A stretch of DNA of 64,000 nucleotides from Corynebacterium sp. ACRPH. Lineage in GTDB: Bacteria > Actinomycetota > Actinomycetes > Mycobacteriales > Mycobacteriaceae. Location of the stretch: assembly GCF_022347285.1 (NCBI RefSeq), contig NZ_JAKRND010000003.1, positions 1-64,000 on the forward strand. The letters are read 5' to 3'. Below are positions 34,642 through 46,709 of this stretch, piece after piece; within the stretch, counting starts at the first letter, position 1; each line of letters begins with the position of its first letter. The position numbers were made by a program, and so were the translations under genes. Below the pieces are notes generated by a model that saw only the letters and a program-made list of their open reading frames with translations, had not been told where the DNA came from and made no database searches.

Positions 34642-34668
34642 TTAGCACTTGCGAGGGTAGAGTGCCAG
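34642..34668. promoter_or_regulatory. CIRCE element (HrcA operator)
   Basis: TTAGCACTT, 9 bp, GAGTGCCAG matches the consensus TTAGCACTC-N9-GAGTGCTAA with three differences. It lies 118 bp before groES and should repress groES-groEL1 through HrcA at normal temperature. Confidence 0.85.
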
Positions 34669-34785
34669 ATAGGTTGTTTGACTCACAGTTGTTCACCCGC
34701 GACGACGGCTGTATCTGGAAAACCAACCGGCACAACAGTTCACAAGAGTGAAACCTACAGCTCGAATACACGGAGGTATTCAATC

Positions 34786-35085
34786 GTGGCTAACGTCAAC
34801 ATCAAGCCCCTTGAGGACCGCGTCCTCGTCCAGATCGTCGAGGCGGAGACTACTACCGCATCCGGCCTAGTCATCCCGGACTCTGCTAAGGAGAAGCCGC
34901 AGGAGGCCACCGTCATCGCAGTCGGCCCCGGCCGCTGGGCAGATGACGACGACCGCATCCCGGTGGATGTGAAGGAGGGGGACACCGTCATCTTCTCCAA
35001 GTACGGCGGCACCGAGCTGAAGTACAACGGCGAAGAGTATCTGCTGCTGACCCAGCGCGACATCCTCGCTGTCATCGAAAAGTAA
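34786..35085 (+). CDS. groES: co-chaperonin GroES
   Basis: A 99-residue GroES forming the heptameric lid of the chaperonin. [17 protein letters not shown] at the start and the mobile-loop region [12 protein letters not shown] around residue 22 are typical. GTG 34786 follows GGAGG at a spacing of 9. groEL1 begins 12 bp downstream, and the operon lies behind the CIRCE element. Confidence 0.96.
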   Translation: MANVNIKPLEDRVLVQIVEAETTTASGLVIPDSAKEKPQEATVIAVGPGRWADDDDRIPVDVKEGDTVIFSKYGGTELKYNGEEYLLLTQRDILAVIEK

Positions 35086-36717
<1,632 letters not shown>

Positions 36718-36758
36718 TGGGATAGCCGCTGTAGCCCGCTGCTAGGCAGCGCAGCATT

Positions 36759-36791
36759 AAAGGGAGAGGGATAGTCCCTCTCCCTTTATTC
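36759..36791. terminator. terminator after groEL1
   Basis: AAAGGGAGAGGGA and TCCCTCTCCCTTT form a perfect 13-bp stem around TAG, followed by ATTCTTT. It may also serve whcB from the other side. Confidence 0.9.
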
Positions 36792-36811
36792 TTTGTGCAC
36801 CCAGTCGGCTG

Positions 36812-37117
36812 CTAGGAGGCTACGCGGCGGTTGCGGTTGCGAGAAGTGGGGCGCAGGATAGCGTCGCGCTCGGACTCGCTGAGGCCGCCCCAGATGCCGT
36901 AGGGCTCGCCCACGCTGAGTGCGTGGTTGCGGCACTGCTCAATCACCGGGCACTCACGGCAGATGGCCTTGGCGCGGTGCTCGCGCATGGCACGGGCACG
37001 GCCACGCTCGCCATCCGGGTGGAAGAAGACAGAAGAATCAGCCCCGCGGCATGCGCCATGGAGTTGCCATTCCCAAGTCGAAGAAGCAGGTCCCGGAAGC
37101 TGGCTGGGCTGTGGCAT
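36812..37117 (-). CDS. whcB: WhiB-family Fe-S regulator (WhcB/WhiB3-like)
   Basis: A 101-residue WhiB protein that binds a [4Fe-4S] cluster through C23, C53, C56 and C62 (C-X29-C-X2-C-X5-C). The GIWGG turn and a basic tail (SRNRNRRVAS) for DNA contact follow. Such proteins join the primary sigma factor and respond to redox or stress. Location between groEL1 and sigD is that of whcB in C. glutamicum and whiB3 in M. tuberculosis. GAGGAG precedes the ATG on the minus strand. Confidence 0.9.
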   Translation of the reverse strand: MPQPSQLPGPASSTWEWQLHGACRGADSSVFFHPDGERGRARAMREHRAKAICRECPVIEQCRNHALSVGEPYGIWGGLSESERDAILRPTSRNRNRRVAS

Positions 37118-37607
37118 TAGGTGGTTACTCCTCGTGAAAAGTCAGATGCTCACTTGTAGTGACGTCTGAGAGGTTCCAATCCTTAAATGAACTCTAAGTA
37201 AAGAACGAGTGCCTTTTGGGTATCCAAAACCTGTTCCGACATACCTATTTCACACAGCGGTAGCCGCCTACCTGCGGGAATGCGGCTAGTTGAACAATGG
37301 ATTAACTTGTTTCTACGCCACGCCTAGATTCCCCCAAAGGGGGTTAAAAAATTCGCTGCTTGCTGCCATCTTCCCGTGATCTTGCTGGGGGATTGCCAAA
37401 TAAGGCTGCCAGGAAGGTTGAGGTTAGCTGAAAAACCAGAGCAAAAATGGGAACATGTTTCAGGTTTGTTCCATTGCATCCGCGTGAGGAGTAATCGAAC
37501 AGTCCCCTTTTTAGTCGATCTGGGGCTGTCGGCGCGGTGTGATAGTTTCAATCCACATTGATAAAGACGTTGATAAAGACGTTCGAGCATTTGACGGAGT
37601 AGAGGCG
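37118..37607. other. 490-bp divergent regulatory region whcB/sigD
   Basis: No gene is supported here. The stretch is AT-richer than its surroundings. TGTGATAGT around 37538-37546 is a possible extended -10 box for sigD. A 12-bp tandem duplication (37558-37581) follows. GAACATGTTTCAGGTTTGTTCC near 37451-37472 contains a loose GGAAC/GTTCC dyad of unknown use. Confidence 0.5.
37558..37581 (+). repeat. tandem 12-bp duplication upstream of sigD
   Basis: TTGATAAAGACG occurs twice head to tail, 27 bp before the sigD ATG. If the upstream in-frame start were used it would add IDKDVDKD to the protein. Confidence 0.7.
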
Positions 37608-38177
37608 ATGGCTGCAGACCAGGAAACCGACGAGGAGATTCGAGATCTCCTCCCGGCGGCCATTGATCAAGACCGTCGTGCAGTTAATCGTCTTATTCAG
37701 CTGATCCACCCAAAGGTGGTTCTCTTCTGTCGCGGCAAGCTGAGCATGAATGGCTACCCCACGCCCGATGACGTTGCACAGGATGTCTGCATTGCGGTTG
37801 CTAAGGCTCTACCCAGGTATGAGGATCGTGGGGCACCGTTTATGGCCTTCGTCTACCAGGTGGCGCGAAACAAGATTACTGACGCCTACCGTTTCCAACA
37901 GCGGGACGTATCCGATCCGACGGAGGAGCTGCCAGAGGAAGAGAGTTTCCAGGATTTACCTGAAGAGGTGTACTTAAGCCAAGATTCATGTAACGATTTG
38001 GCTAGGAAGCTCGATATTCTTAGTGAGAAATCACGAGAAATCCTTCTTCTTCGAGTTATTCACGGCTACTCCGCAGAGGAGACTGCGGAGATCGTGGGTT
38101 CGAAGCCAACGGCCGTTCGCGTAGCTCAGCACCGCGCGGTTATGAAGCTAAAGAAACACGGAATTATTCAACAGTAG
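37608..38177 (+). CDS. sigD: ECF sigma factor SigD
   Basis: A 189-residue ECF sigma factor. Region 2 is at about residues 30-100 (PTPDDVAQDVCIAVAKAL, DRGAPFMAFVYQVARNK) and region 4 at about 128-185 (LSEKSREILLLRVIHGYSAEETAEIVG). Residue pattern and the following rsdA gene identify SigD, which in corynebacteria and mycobacteria governs mycomembrane and cell-wall functions. ATG 37608 has GGAG 8 nt upstream; the frame is open to 37539 across a repeat that I take as non-coding. Confidence 0.9.
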   Translation: MAADQETDEEIRDLLPAAIDQDRRAVNRLIQLIHPKVVLFCRGKLSMNGYPTPDDVAQDVCIAVAKALPRYEDRGAPFMAFVYQVARNKITDAYRFQQRDVSDPTEELPEEESFQDLPEEVYLSQDSCNDLARKLDILSEKSREILLLRVIHGYSAEETAEIVGSKPTAVRVAQHRAVMKLKKHGIIQQ

Positions 38178-38222
38178 GCAGCTACCTTCGGGTAGTTCAG
38201 GAAAGAAAAGAGCTCAACAGCC

Positions 38223-39158
38223 ATGGCGCAGAATGACGGCTTCCGGGAGGGCGAGGAAAACTTCGCTTCCATCCTGGATGTAGATCGCATCCTTGATGCG
38301 ATCGGCCGCGGCGAGGCGATTCCGGAAACGGAAAACTTTGACTCCAATGACCCTGTTTTTGCGGACCTGGTTGCGCACCGTGAGGAGTTCTACCGGGATA
38401 TTCCGCCCGCGCCGGACGTAAGCTTCCTGTTTGCGGAAGACGGTGGCGAAGAATCCGAAGCTGAACCGGCGGAAGCGGCTGGGGGTGCCGGCAACAGTTC
38501 GCGCCTGCTGCGGACTAGCGCCAAGGCGGCTGCTGCCGGAGGTATTTCTCTGACCAGCATGCTGATCGCCGGCGGAGTGGCTGCCGCTATTGCTGTGGGA
38601 GGTCTGGGATACGCTGCCTACTCCAGCTCGCAGGGCGCGCACGTGAAGCGCGAGACAGTGGCTGAAGAGGACGCTGTCGAGGTGGAGGGCTCCAGCAGTC
38701 TTGCTGAGAGCTCCGCGGGCGGACAAAGTAGCGTCCTCAATGAAGAGAGCGTCGCAGACAAGCAGAGCCGCGGCGAACAGGGCGACCGTAAGCCCAAGGG
38801 CGAGCAGCGCCAGGAGGAAAAGGGTAAGCCGAGTAAGCCCGCTACGAAGAGCTCCAAGGCTCCTGAGGCGCCGGCTGGGGAGGCAATCCCAACGACCACC
38901 ATCCTGCTCGGTGGAACGGAAACCCCTGGAGGGGCGGAAGCCCCCGGGCAGCTGGGACCGGCGATGCCGATGGGCGTCCCGGCGCCGGCTAACCCCACTG
39001 ATACGACGTCGAAAACGACGACCTCGAAGACCCAGAAGCCACGCGAGCCTGCGTCGCCCCGTCAGGATCGACCGACCCCGACCACGGGCGGGGCGCGTAA
39101 CCCAGAGCCGCTGCCGGTGCTTACCGACTACAACTCCCCGCGCGCGGAAGGTAGCTAA
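38223..39158 (+). CDS. rsdA: anti-sigma-D factor RsdA
   Basis: A 311-residue single-pass membrane protein. The cytoplasmic sigma-binding segment (residues 15-60, DVDRILDAIGRGE...DPVFADLVAHREEF) is followed by a membrane helix at about 109-133 (LIAGGVAAAIAVGGLGYAAY). A long Ser/Glu/Lys/Pro-rich extracytoplasmic tail follows. Regulated proteolysis of such proteins releases SigD. It follows sigD by 45 bp with AGGAAAGAAAAG as ribosome site. Its stop abuts the convergent gene without a gap. Confidence 0.85.
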   Translation: MAQNDGFREGEENFASILDVDRILDAIGRGEAIPETENFDSNDPVFADLVAHREEFYRDIPPAPDVSFLFAEDGGEESEAEPAEAAGGAGNSSRLLRTSAKAAAAGGISLTSMLIAGGVAAAIAVGGLGYAAYSSSQGAHVKRETVAEEDAVEVEGSSSLAESSAGGQSSVLNEESVADKQSRGEQGDRKPKGEQRQEEKGKPSKPATKSSKAPEAPAGEAIPTTTILLGGTETPGGAEAPGQLGPAMPMGVPAPANPTDTTSKTTTSKTQKPREPASPRQDRPTPTTGGARNPEPLPVLTDYNSPRAEGS

Positions 39159-39578
39159 CTACTTCCCCCAGAGGAACGGCGGACGCAGTCCGTGGAACGC
39201 GAAATCGATCGCGTCCGCATAGCCCAGGCAATAATCCCAAGTCACATAATCATTCGGGTTTGGCTGCGCTGACGGCTCGTGCACTGGCACCAGCTCGTTG
39301 TTCAGCATCGTGCGAATATTCGACTCGATGATGTCCCAGTCGTAGAAATGACTGTCCTCGCAATCCTCACACAGCATGGTGATCCCGCGAACCCCGCGCG
39401 GTTCCAACAGCTTGCGGAAATCCCGGACGTTCTGCAGATCCTCCCGCAGAGCCTGAACCTCATCGGGAGACAACGGCGGAACGGCCTCATCAAACTCGTC
39501 GGGATCCAGGAACGACGCAGGGTCGTTCGGATCATCGGCGAAAGGGTCCGGCGGCATCTGATCGTGGTTAAAGCTCAC
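39159..39578 (-). CDS. DUF5319-family protein (Rv3412-like)
   Basis: An acidic protein of about 139 residues, function unknown, conserved beside sigD and guaB in actinobacteria. QMPPDPFADDPNDPASFLDP at the start and the paired cysteines CEDCEDSHFYDW in the centre are distinctive; these could bind metal. I place the start at GTG 39578 (VSFNHDQMPPDP); ATG 39557 is the alternative. Convergent with rsdA. Confidence 0.75.
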   Translation of the reverse strand: MSFNHDQMPPDPFADDPNDPASFLDPDEFDEAVPPLSPDEVQALREDLQNVRDFRKLLEPRGVRGITMLCEDCEDSHFYDWDIIESNIRTMLNNELVPVHEPSAQPNPNDYVTWDYCLGYADAIDFAFHGLRPPFLWGK

Positions 39579-39630
39579 ACCAACACCGTACCCTGTAGCC
39601 GGTAATGCAAGGCAAAAGCATCGCCTCACT

Positions 39631-39745
39631 CCAAACTGGGGAATGAAACGCGCCCAAACTGGGGAATAGATCGTCTACAAACTGGTGGATGAATCGCTGA
39701 TAAAGTGGGGAATGAAACGGCAGTAAACTGATGGATCAAGTGAAA
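39631..39745. repeat. five tandem 23-bp repeats before the DUF4143 gene
   Basis: Units begin at 39631, 39654, 39677, 39700 and 39723, exactly 23 bp apart. The shared core is (C)AAACTGGGGAATGAAACG; units 1, 2 and 4 are closest and unit 5 most degraded. The array ends about 20 bp before the next gene's start and lies where its promoter should be. It looks like an iteron-type operator. Confidence 0.8.
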
Positions 39746-39764
39746 ATGGCTGGTGAGGTTAGCT

Positions 39765-40988
39765 GTGGAATACCTTCCTAGAGTTGAAGATAGACGACTA
39801 CAGAGCGCCTTAGAACGTGCCGGCGGAGTGCTCATCGAAGGGCCGAAAGGCTGCGGAAAGTCTGCGACGGCGCGCCAAATAGCGGGCAGCCTCGTGCAGG
39901 TGGATACGGATCTTAATCTAGAGACACAGCTCAACACCATGCCAGACCTGGCGCTGAGCGGCGCCACTCCCCGCGTATTCGACGAATGGCAGGAGGAGCC
40001 CCGACTGTGGAACCTAGTGCGGCATGAGATTGACCGGCGCCAAGCACCGGGGCAATTCATCCTTACAGGCTCAACTGCGCCGGGGGAGGAGCAGTCCCGC
40101 CACTCCGGGGCGGGAAGAATAGCCCGGTTGCGAATGCACACCTTCGGTTTCTACGAGTCTGGCCATTCCAACGGTGCTGTGTCCCTTTCGAAGCTGGTGG
40201 AAGAAGGCGAACTGACGCACAACAGTGAAACTGTGTTGGATATCCGAGGAGTCATCGACCGTATGGCCCACGGAGGTTGGCCTGGAAACCGACATTTTTC
40301 TACAGCTGCGGCTCAGGAAAACCTGCGTAGCTACGCAGAGACCGTGGCGCACGTAGACATTAATGTCACCGACGGCAGGCGTCGGGATCCCGTGAAGGTT
40401 CAGGCGCTCTTGCGCTCGTTGGCGCGAGGGGTGGCGACAGAGCAGTCCATTAGCGCGATCGCTGCCGATATTGATATTGATCGAGCGACTACTAGGGAGT
40501 ACCTCACTGCGCTACAGCGGATCTTTATTGCCGAGGAGCAACGCGCCTGGTCTTCTCATCTGCGTTCGCGTGCCAGCCTCCGCAAGGTGCCGAAACGGCA
40601 CCTTGCGGACCCTGCGCTGGCTGCAGCTGTGTTGGAGGCATCCCCGGAAAAGCTACTGCAGAACCTTGAATACTCAGGTCAGATGTTTGAATCCCAGGTG
40701 GTGCACGACCTGCGTGTGCTCACGGGGCGGCAGATCTTTCACGCCCGTGATGCATCCGGGCTAGAGGTAGATGCGGTCTTTGAATTGGCAGGCAGGACGG
40801 TGCTTGTGGAGGTTAAGTTGGGACAGAGCTCCCAGGTACTGGATAGGGCTGCTCAAAACCTCCAGGCTTTCGCAGATAGGTTTGGCTGGGACACGCCTCC
40901 GCTGTTGTTGATCGTTACGGGAGGTAACTTGAGTGTTCGGCTTCCCAGTGGCGTATTTGTCACCTCGTTGACCCACCTGGCGCCGTAG
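39765..40988 (+). CDS. AAA ATPase with DUF4143 nuclease-like domain
   Basis: A 407-residue protein of the AAA_14/DUF4143 group, function unknown. Walker A is GPKGCGKSAT near residue 27 and Walker B is RVFDEWQEE near 68. A winged-helix-like stretch lies around 215-260. A PD-(D/E)xK-type end follows (FESQVVHDLRV, EVDAVFELAG, VLVEVKLG near 345). GTG 39765 gives the family start VEYLPRVED and has TGAGG upstream; GTG 39753 is possible. It is an accessory gene between rsdA and guaB in an otherwise conserved block, which suggests transfer. Confidence 0.8.
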   Translation: MEYLPRVEDRRLQSALERAGGVLIEGPKGCGKSATARQIAGSLVQVDTDLNLETQLNTMPDLALSGATPRVFDEWQEEPRLWNLVRHEIDRRQAPGQFILTGSTAPGEEQSRHSGAGRIARLRMHTFGFYESGHSNGAVSLSKLVEEGELTHNSETVLDIRGVIDRMAHGGWPGNRHFSTAAAQENLRSYAETVAHVDINVTDGRRRDPVKVQALLRSLARGVATEQSISAIAADIDIDRATTREYLTALQRIFIAEEQRAWSSHLRSRASLRKVPKRHLADPALAAAVLEASPEKLLQNLEYSGQMFESQVVHDLRVLTGRQIFHARDASGLEVDAVFELAGRTVLVEVKLGQSSQVLDRAAQNLQAFADRFGWDTPPLLLIVTGGNLSVRLPSGVFVTSLTHLAP

Positions 40989-41128
40989 TGCGCACCCCGT
41001 CTTCCGCTACCTAACCCCGGCACACAAAAACGCGCTGCAAAGGGTTATTCTGTAGTACATCGGCGAAAAGACGGCGAGAACTCCCAGGCACCCAAGCCCT
41101 GGCAGGGGAGCGCCGCAGAATTTTCTAG

Positions 41129-42697
<1,569 letters not shown>

Positions 42698-42724
42698 AGC
42701 ACGCCTTTAAGGAGCAATCCAGCC

Positions 42725-43888
42725 ATGCAGGAATACGTTGACATCGGACGTGGGCGCGCTGCCCGTCGGGTGTATGGCCTGAACCAAATCGACATCGTGC
42801 CGTCCCGGCGCACCCGCAGCTCGCACGATGTGGATACGTCGTGGAAGATCGACGCTTATTCCTTCGACATCCCGGTGATGACGCACCCGACCGATTCGAT
42901 CGTCACGCCCGAGTTCGCTATCGAGTTTGGTCAGCTGGGCGGCCTTCCGGTGATCAATGCCGAAGGCCTCTGGGGTCGCGTGGATGACCTGGATGTCGCC
43001 CTGCGCGGGGTTGTTGAAGCTGCTCGCAAGGCAGAGTCCGCACTGTTCGAGGAGGATGACGCCACCTCGGACTCAGAGATCTTCGGCGCCAACGCGGAGC
43101 TGCAGCGCCTCCACTCCCTGGATCTGAACGTGGACCTGCTGCAGGAGCGGCTGAACCAGGTGCGGGAATCCGGCGTGCGCTTCGCCGTTCGTGTGTCTCC
43201 GCAGAACGCCCGCGAGCTTGCGCCGGCACTGATCAAGTCCGGCATGGACCTGCTGGTGGTCCAGGGCACCCTGGTCTCTGCGGAGCACGTGCACCGCGAC
43301 GGCGAGCCGCTGAACTTGAAGGAGTTCATCGGCAGCCTGGACATCCCGGTGATTGCCGGTGGCGTGGTGGACTACACCACTGCCATGCACCTGATGCGCA
43401 CAGGCGCGGCGGGTGTGATCATCGGCTCTGGCCACACCACCAACAACGACTCGCTGGGTATCGACGTGCCGATGGCCACCGCCATCGCCGATGCGGCCGC
43501 TGCGCGCCGCGACTACCTGGACGAGACGGGTGGCCGCTACGTTCACATCATCGCTGACTCCTCGCTGCGCAATTCCGGTGACGTAGCTAAGGCCATCGCC
43601 TGTGGCGCAGATGCCGTTTCGCTGGGGTTGCCCCTGGCCACTGCTGCCTCCGCGGGTGCTCCTAACTGGTACTGGCCGTCCACGGCGGGGCACCCGAAGC
43701 TGCCGCGCGGCCTGGTGGAAGAGGTAGGTCTGGGGAACGAGCCGCTGCCGCTGAAGGAGCTGCTGTTCGGCCCGACTGCCAATCCGGTTGGTGGAGAGAA
43801 CATTATCGGCGCCCTGCGCCGGTCGATGGCCAAGTGTGGATACACGGACATCAAGAGCTTCCAGAAGGTCGACCTAGTCGTTCGTTAG
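42725..43888 (+). CDS. guaB3: IMPDH-family protein GuaB3
   Basis: A 387-residue IMPDH/GMP reductase barrel without CBS domains. Where IMPDH has GxGSICTTR, this protein reads IIGSGHTTNNDSLG, so the catalytic Cys is missing at the expected place. Classical IMPDH activity is therefore unlikely. GuaB3-type proteins of actinobacteria and cyanobacteria form their own clade, and a GMP-reductase-like role has been proposed for some. Here the activity stays open. ATG 42725 follows AAGGAGCAATCC. Confidence 0.9.
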   Translation: MQEYVDIGRGRAARRVYGLNQIDIVPSRRTRSSHDVDTSWKIDAYSFDIPVMTHPTDSIVTPEFAIEFGQLGGLPVINAEGLWGRVDDLDVALRGVVEAARKAESALFEEDDATSDSEIFGANAELQRLHSLDLNVDLLQERLNQVRESGVRFAVRVSPQNARELAPALIKSGMDLLVVQGTLVSAEHVHRDGEPLNLKEFIGSLDIPVIAGGVVDYTTAMHLMRTGAAGVIIGSGHTTNNDSLGIDVPMATAIADAAAARRDYLDETGGRYVHIIADSSLRNSGDVAKAIACGADAVSLGLPLATAASAGAPNWYWPSTAGHPKLPRGLVEEVGLGNEPLPLKELLFGPTANPVGGENIIGALRRSMAKCGYTDIKSFQKVDLVVR

Positions 43889-43923
43889 TCGTCCGTTAAT
43901 ACAGAAAGACACAACTGATCTGA

Positions 43924-44355
43924 ATGAAGATTTCCCAGTGGTGGCAGCGCACAACTGACCGGTTGCCGATGCAGCTAGCGGTGCTGTCGTGGGCGTCAAT
44001 AATAATCGGCGTGATTGGCATCATCGCCACGACCGTGCTCTACCTGGGCTACCAGCCACAGCATGGCGACGAGACCGTGAAGATGAACGTCGGTGCCACC
44101 GGCGTGATGGTGGGGCTGTACTTCTTTGCCTTCGCGCTGTTCGGAGCGATGATTATCCAGGGACGTACGTGGGGTTTGTCGGGACTGGTGCTCACGCATG
44201 TCACGCTGGTGTTCATCACGATCACGGTGATTAAGGCGAGTGTGTTCTGGCTCGCGACGATCTTCGGCGTGATTGCGGCGGTATCTCTTGGGCTGATTTT
44301 CTCCCCACCGTCGATGGAGTGGTACAAGCAGCGCTTCGTGGACGGACGGAGCTAG
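43924..44355 (+). CDS. small membrane protein, four helices
   Basis: A 143-residue protein with four hydrophobic segments ([71 protein letters not shown]). No known motif. It lies between guaB3 and guaA in the same direction; conserved position in corynebacteria suggests a link that I cannot name. Confidence 0.65.
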   Translation: MKISQWWQRTTDRLPMQLAVLSWASIIIGVIGIIATTVLYLGYQPQHGDETVKMNVGATGVMVGLYFFAFALFGAMIIQGRTWGLSGLVLTHVTLVFITITVIKASVFWLATIFGVIAAVSLGLIFSPPSMEWYKQRFVDGRS

Positions 44356-44391
44356 TAAGCGACCGGTGTGCCCCGTAGCGCGCAGGTGCGT

Positions 44392-44397
44392 TAGAGT
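44392..44397 (+). promoter_or_regulatory. -10 box of guaA, probable leaderless start
   Basis: TAGAGT ends 7 nt before GTG 44405. No ribosome site is evident, so a leaderless mRNA is likely. Confidence 0.45.
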
Positions 44398-44404
44398 TAG
44401 GGAC

Positions 44405-45994
44405 GTGACTCAACAAGACCCAGCTGCCGCCGCTCCACGGCCCGTACTTGTCGTGGATTTCGGCGCGCAATACGCACAGCTCATTGCCCGCCGGGTGCGC
44501 GAGGTGAACCTGTACTCCGAGGTCATCCCGCACACCATGCCCGCCGACGAGGTCGCCGCGAAGAACCCCGCGGCCCTGATCCTTTCCGGTGGCCCTTCTT
44601 CTGTTTATGCAGATGACGCCCCCTCGCTTCACCCCGAACTGCTGGAGCTAGGGGTGCCGGTATTCGGCATCTGCTACGGCTTCCAAGCAATGACCCAGGC
44701 CATGGGTGGAACCGTAGCGAAGACCGGCCTGCGCGAGTACGGCCGTACCGAGCTGCAGATCCAGTCGGAGGCTGGCGTGCTGCACGAGGGCATGGGGGAG
44801 AGCCAGCAGGTGTGGATGAGCCACGGCGACTCCGTCTCTGAGGCGCCGGAGGGCTTCACCGTGACGGCCCGCACCGAGGGTGCGCCGGTGGCTGCCTTTG
44901 AGTGCCCGGAAAAGCGCATGGCGGGCGTGCAGTACCACCCTGAGGTGCTGCACTCCCCGAAGGGGCAGGAGGTGCTACGCCGCTTCCTGCTGGAAACCGC
45001 CGGGTTGGAGCCGACCTGGACCGCGGGCAACATTGCCGAGCAGCTGATTGAGCAGGTGCGCGAGCAGATCGGCGACGAAGGGCGCGCTATCTGCGGCCTG
45101 TCCGGTGGCGTGGATTCCGCCGTGGCCGCCGCGCTGGTGCAGCGTGCGATCGGTGACCGTTTGACCTGTGTGTTCGTCGACCACGGCCTGCTGCGCGCCG
45201 GTGAGCGCGAGCAGGTGGAGAAGGACTTTGTGGCCGCCACCGGTGCGAAGCTGGTGACGGTGGACGAGCGCGAGGCGTTCCTGCAGAAGCTGGCCGGTGT
45301 GACCGAGCCCGAGGCTAAGCGCAAGGCCATCGGCGCGGAGTTCATCCGCTCCTTCGAGCGCGCCGTTGCGGGCGTGCTGGCTGATGCCCCGGAGGGATCC
45401 AGCGTGGACTTCCTGGTACAGGGCACCCTGTACCCGGATGTGGTGGAATCCGGTGGCGGCACCGGCACCGCGAACATCAAGAGCCACCACAACGTCGGCG
45501 GTCTGCCGGACGACGTGGAGTTCGAACTGGTTGAGCCGCTGCGCCTACTGTTCAAGGACGAGGTTCGCGCGGTTGGTCGCGAGCTGGGCCTGCCGGAGGA
45601 AATCGTGGCACGCCAGCCGTTCCCGGGGCCGGGTCTGGGCATCCGCATCATCGGTGAAGTGACGGAGGATCGCCTGGAGACTCTGCGTGCTGCTGACGCT
45701 ATTGCCCGCGCCGAGCTCACCGCCGCGGGTTTGGATGATGTGATCTGGCAGTGCCCGGTGGTTCTGCTGGCGGACGTGCGTTCCGTGGGCGTGCAGGGCG
45801 ATGGCCGTACCTACGGCCACCCGATTGTTCTGCGCCCGGTATCCAGTGAGGACGCCATGACGGCCGACTGGACCCGCATTCCTTTCGACGTGCTGGAGAA
45901 GATCTCCACGCGCATCACCAACGAGGTGGAGGAAGTGAACCGCGTGGTGCTGGACGTCACCAGCAAGCCGCCGGGAACCATCGAGTGGGAGTAA
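44405..45994 (+). CDS. guaA: GMP synthase (glutamine-hydrolysing)
   Basis: A 529-residue GuaA converting XMP to GMP. The N-terminal class-I glutamine amidotransferase has Cys in [10 protein letters not shown] near residue 92. The ATP pyrophosphatase P-loop GLSGGVDSA is near 237, and the dimerisation domain ends ...[14 protein letters not shown] 44405 ([20 protein letters not shown]) is chosen; the frame is open 13 codons further upstream without homology. Its last 10 bp overlap the following truncated gene. Confidence 0.96.
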   Translation: MTQQDPAAAAPRPVLVVDFGAQYAQLIARRVREVNLYSEVIPHTMPADEVAAKNPAALILSGGPSSVYADDAPSLHPELLELGVPVFGICYGFQAMTQAMGGTVAKTGLREYGRTELQIQSEAGVLHEGMGESQQVWMSHGDSVSEAPEGFTVTARTEGAPVAAFECPEKRMAGVQYHPEVLHSPKGQEVLRRFLLETAGLEPTWTAGNIAEQLIEQVREQIGDEGRAICGLSGGVDSAVAAALVQRAIGDRLTCVFVDHGLLRAGEREQVEKDFVAATGAKLVTVDEREAFLQKLAGVTEPEAKRKAIGAEFIRSFERAVAGVLADAPEGSSVDFLVQGTLYPDVVESGGGTGTANIKSHHNVGGLPDDVEFELVEPLRLLFKDEVRAVGRELGLPEEIVARQPFPGPGLGIRIIGEVTEDRLETLRAADAIARAELTAAGLDDVIWQCPVVLLADVRSVGVQGDGRTYGHPIVLRPVSSEDAMTADWTRIPFDVLEKISTRITNEVEEVNRVVLDVTSKPPGTIEWE

Positions 45995-46623
45995 GTGTTG
46001 CATCCGCCGCGCCGGCTGGTTCCCTGGGTGGCCTGACTGGCTCCCTGGGTGGCAAGAAGGACCTGGATACCCCGGAGGGGGACAAGGTCAAGCTGGGTAA
46101 CGTCGGTGGTCCGGCCTGGAATGTTGACGTGTACAAGCAGGTTCACGGCGCAGCCACCGTTGCTCCGGGCGCTACCGTGAAGACCCGTGTTGAGATTCAG
46201 GGTGTGAAGGGCGATACCCGCATCGACGAGGTCCTTGAGTGGATGCCGAAGGGCTTCAAGCTGGTGAAGGTTGAGCGCATTAAGGGTGGTCTGCTGGGTG
46301 ATAGTGTCCACGAGCTGGGGCAGTCCGAGTACGCAGTGAAGCAGACCGATGACCGGACCGAGGTTCGCGTTTCCTGGACGGAGGGACTGCTGATTAAGCA
46401 GAAGCCCAAGGTTAATACCGCCACTCCGCTGCTGCTGGACTTCACCTGGAAGGCTCCGGAGAAGGAGGGTACCTACAAGAATGGTGCCGGCGTAAAAGTC
46501 GGCGCTGTTGTGAACAACAACAAGACCTTCGACAATGGGGCGCCGATCGTTGTGAAGAAGGGTGCAGCTCCGGCCGGCTCCGGTGCTTCCGGCAGCCTGT
46601 CCGGAAGCCTCTCCGGCTCCTAA
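45985..46623 (+). CDS. 5'-truncated gene for a secreted protein
   Basis: The frame encodes 212 residues. It begins, ten bases inside guaA, with [16 protein letters not shown], which looks like the end of a signal peptide with an ASA cleavage site; the usual charged and hydrophobic parts are missing. Upstream codons in this frame (…QQAAGNHR) are unlike a signal sequence. The mature part is beta-rich with repeats GSLGG at the start and SGSLSGS at the end. It seems a deletion joined the 3' end of guaA to the middle of a secreted-protein gene. Function unknown; without export the product is probably non-functional. Confidence 0.6.
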   Translation: MGVSVASAAPAGSLGGLTGSLGGKKDLDTPEGDKVKLGNVGGPAWNVDVYKQVHGAATVAPGATVKTRVEIQGVKGDTRIDEVLEWMPKGFKLVKVERIKGGLLGDSVHELGQSEYAVKQTDDRTEVRVSWTEGLLIKQKPKVNTATPLLLDFTWKAPEKEGTYKNGAGVKVGAVVNNNKTFDNGAPIVVKKGAAPAGSGASGSLSGSLSGS

Positions 46624-46643
46624 TAAAAGCTGAAATAGCTTTT

Positions 46644-46690
46644 CGGCCCGCCCTCCCCGGTGTTTGGGGAGTGCGGGCCGTTTTGCTTTA
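46644..46690 (+). terminator. terminator after the truncated secreted-protein gene
   Basis: CGGCCCGC-CTCCCC pairs with GGGGAG-GCGGGCCG around a short loop, then TTTTGCTTT. It serves guaA as well, since nothing stronger lies between. Confidence 0.85.
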
Positions 46691-46709
46691 GCGCAGTGCT
46701 CTTTGAGCG

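Noticed and set aside
37451..37472. SOS box before sigD
   Set aside because: GAACATGTTTC lacks the right GTTC half at the required 4-bp spacing; the dyad is loose.
39631..39745. CRISPR array reading of the 23-bp repeats
   Set aside because: Units are contiguous and degenerate with no unique spacers of 30-40 bp, and no cas gene is near.
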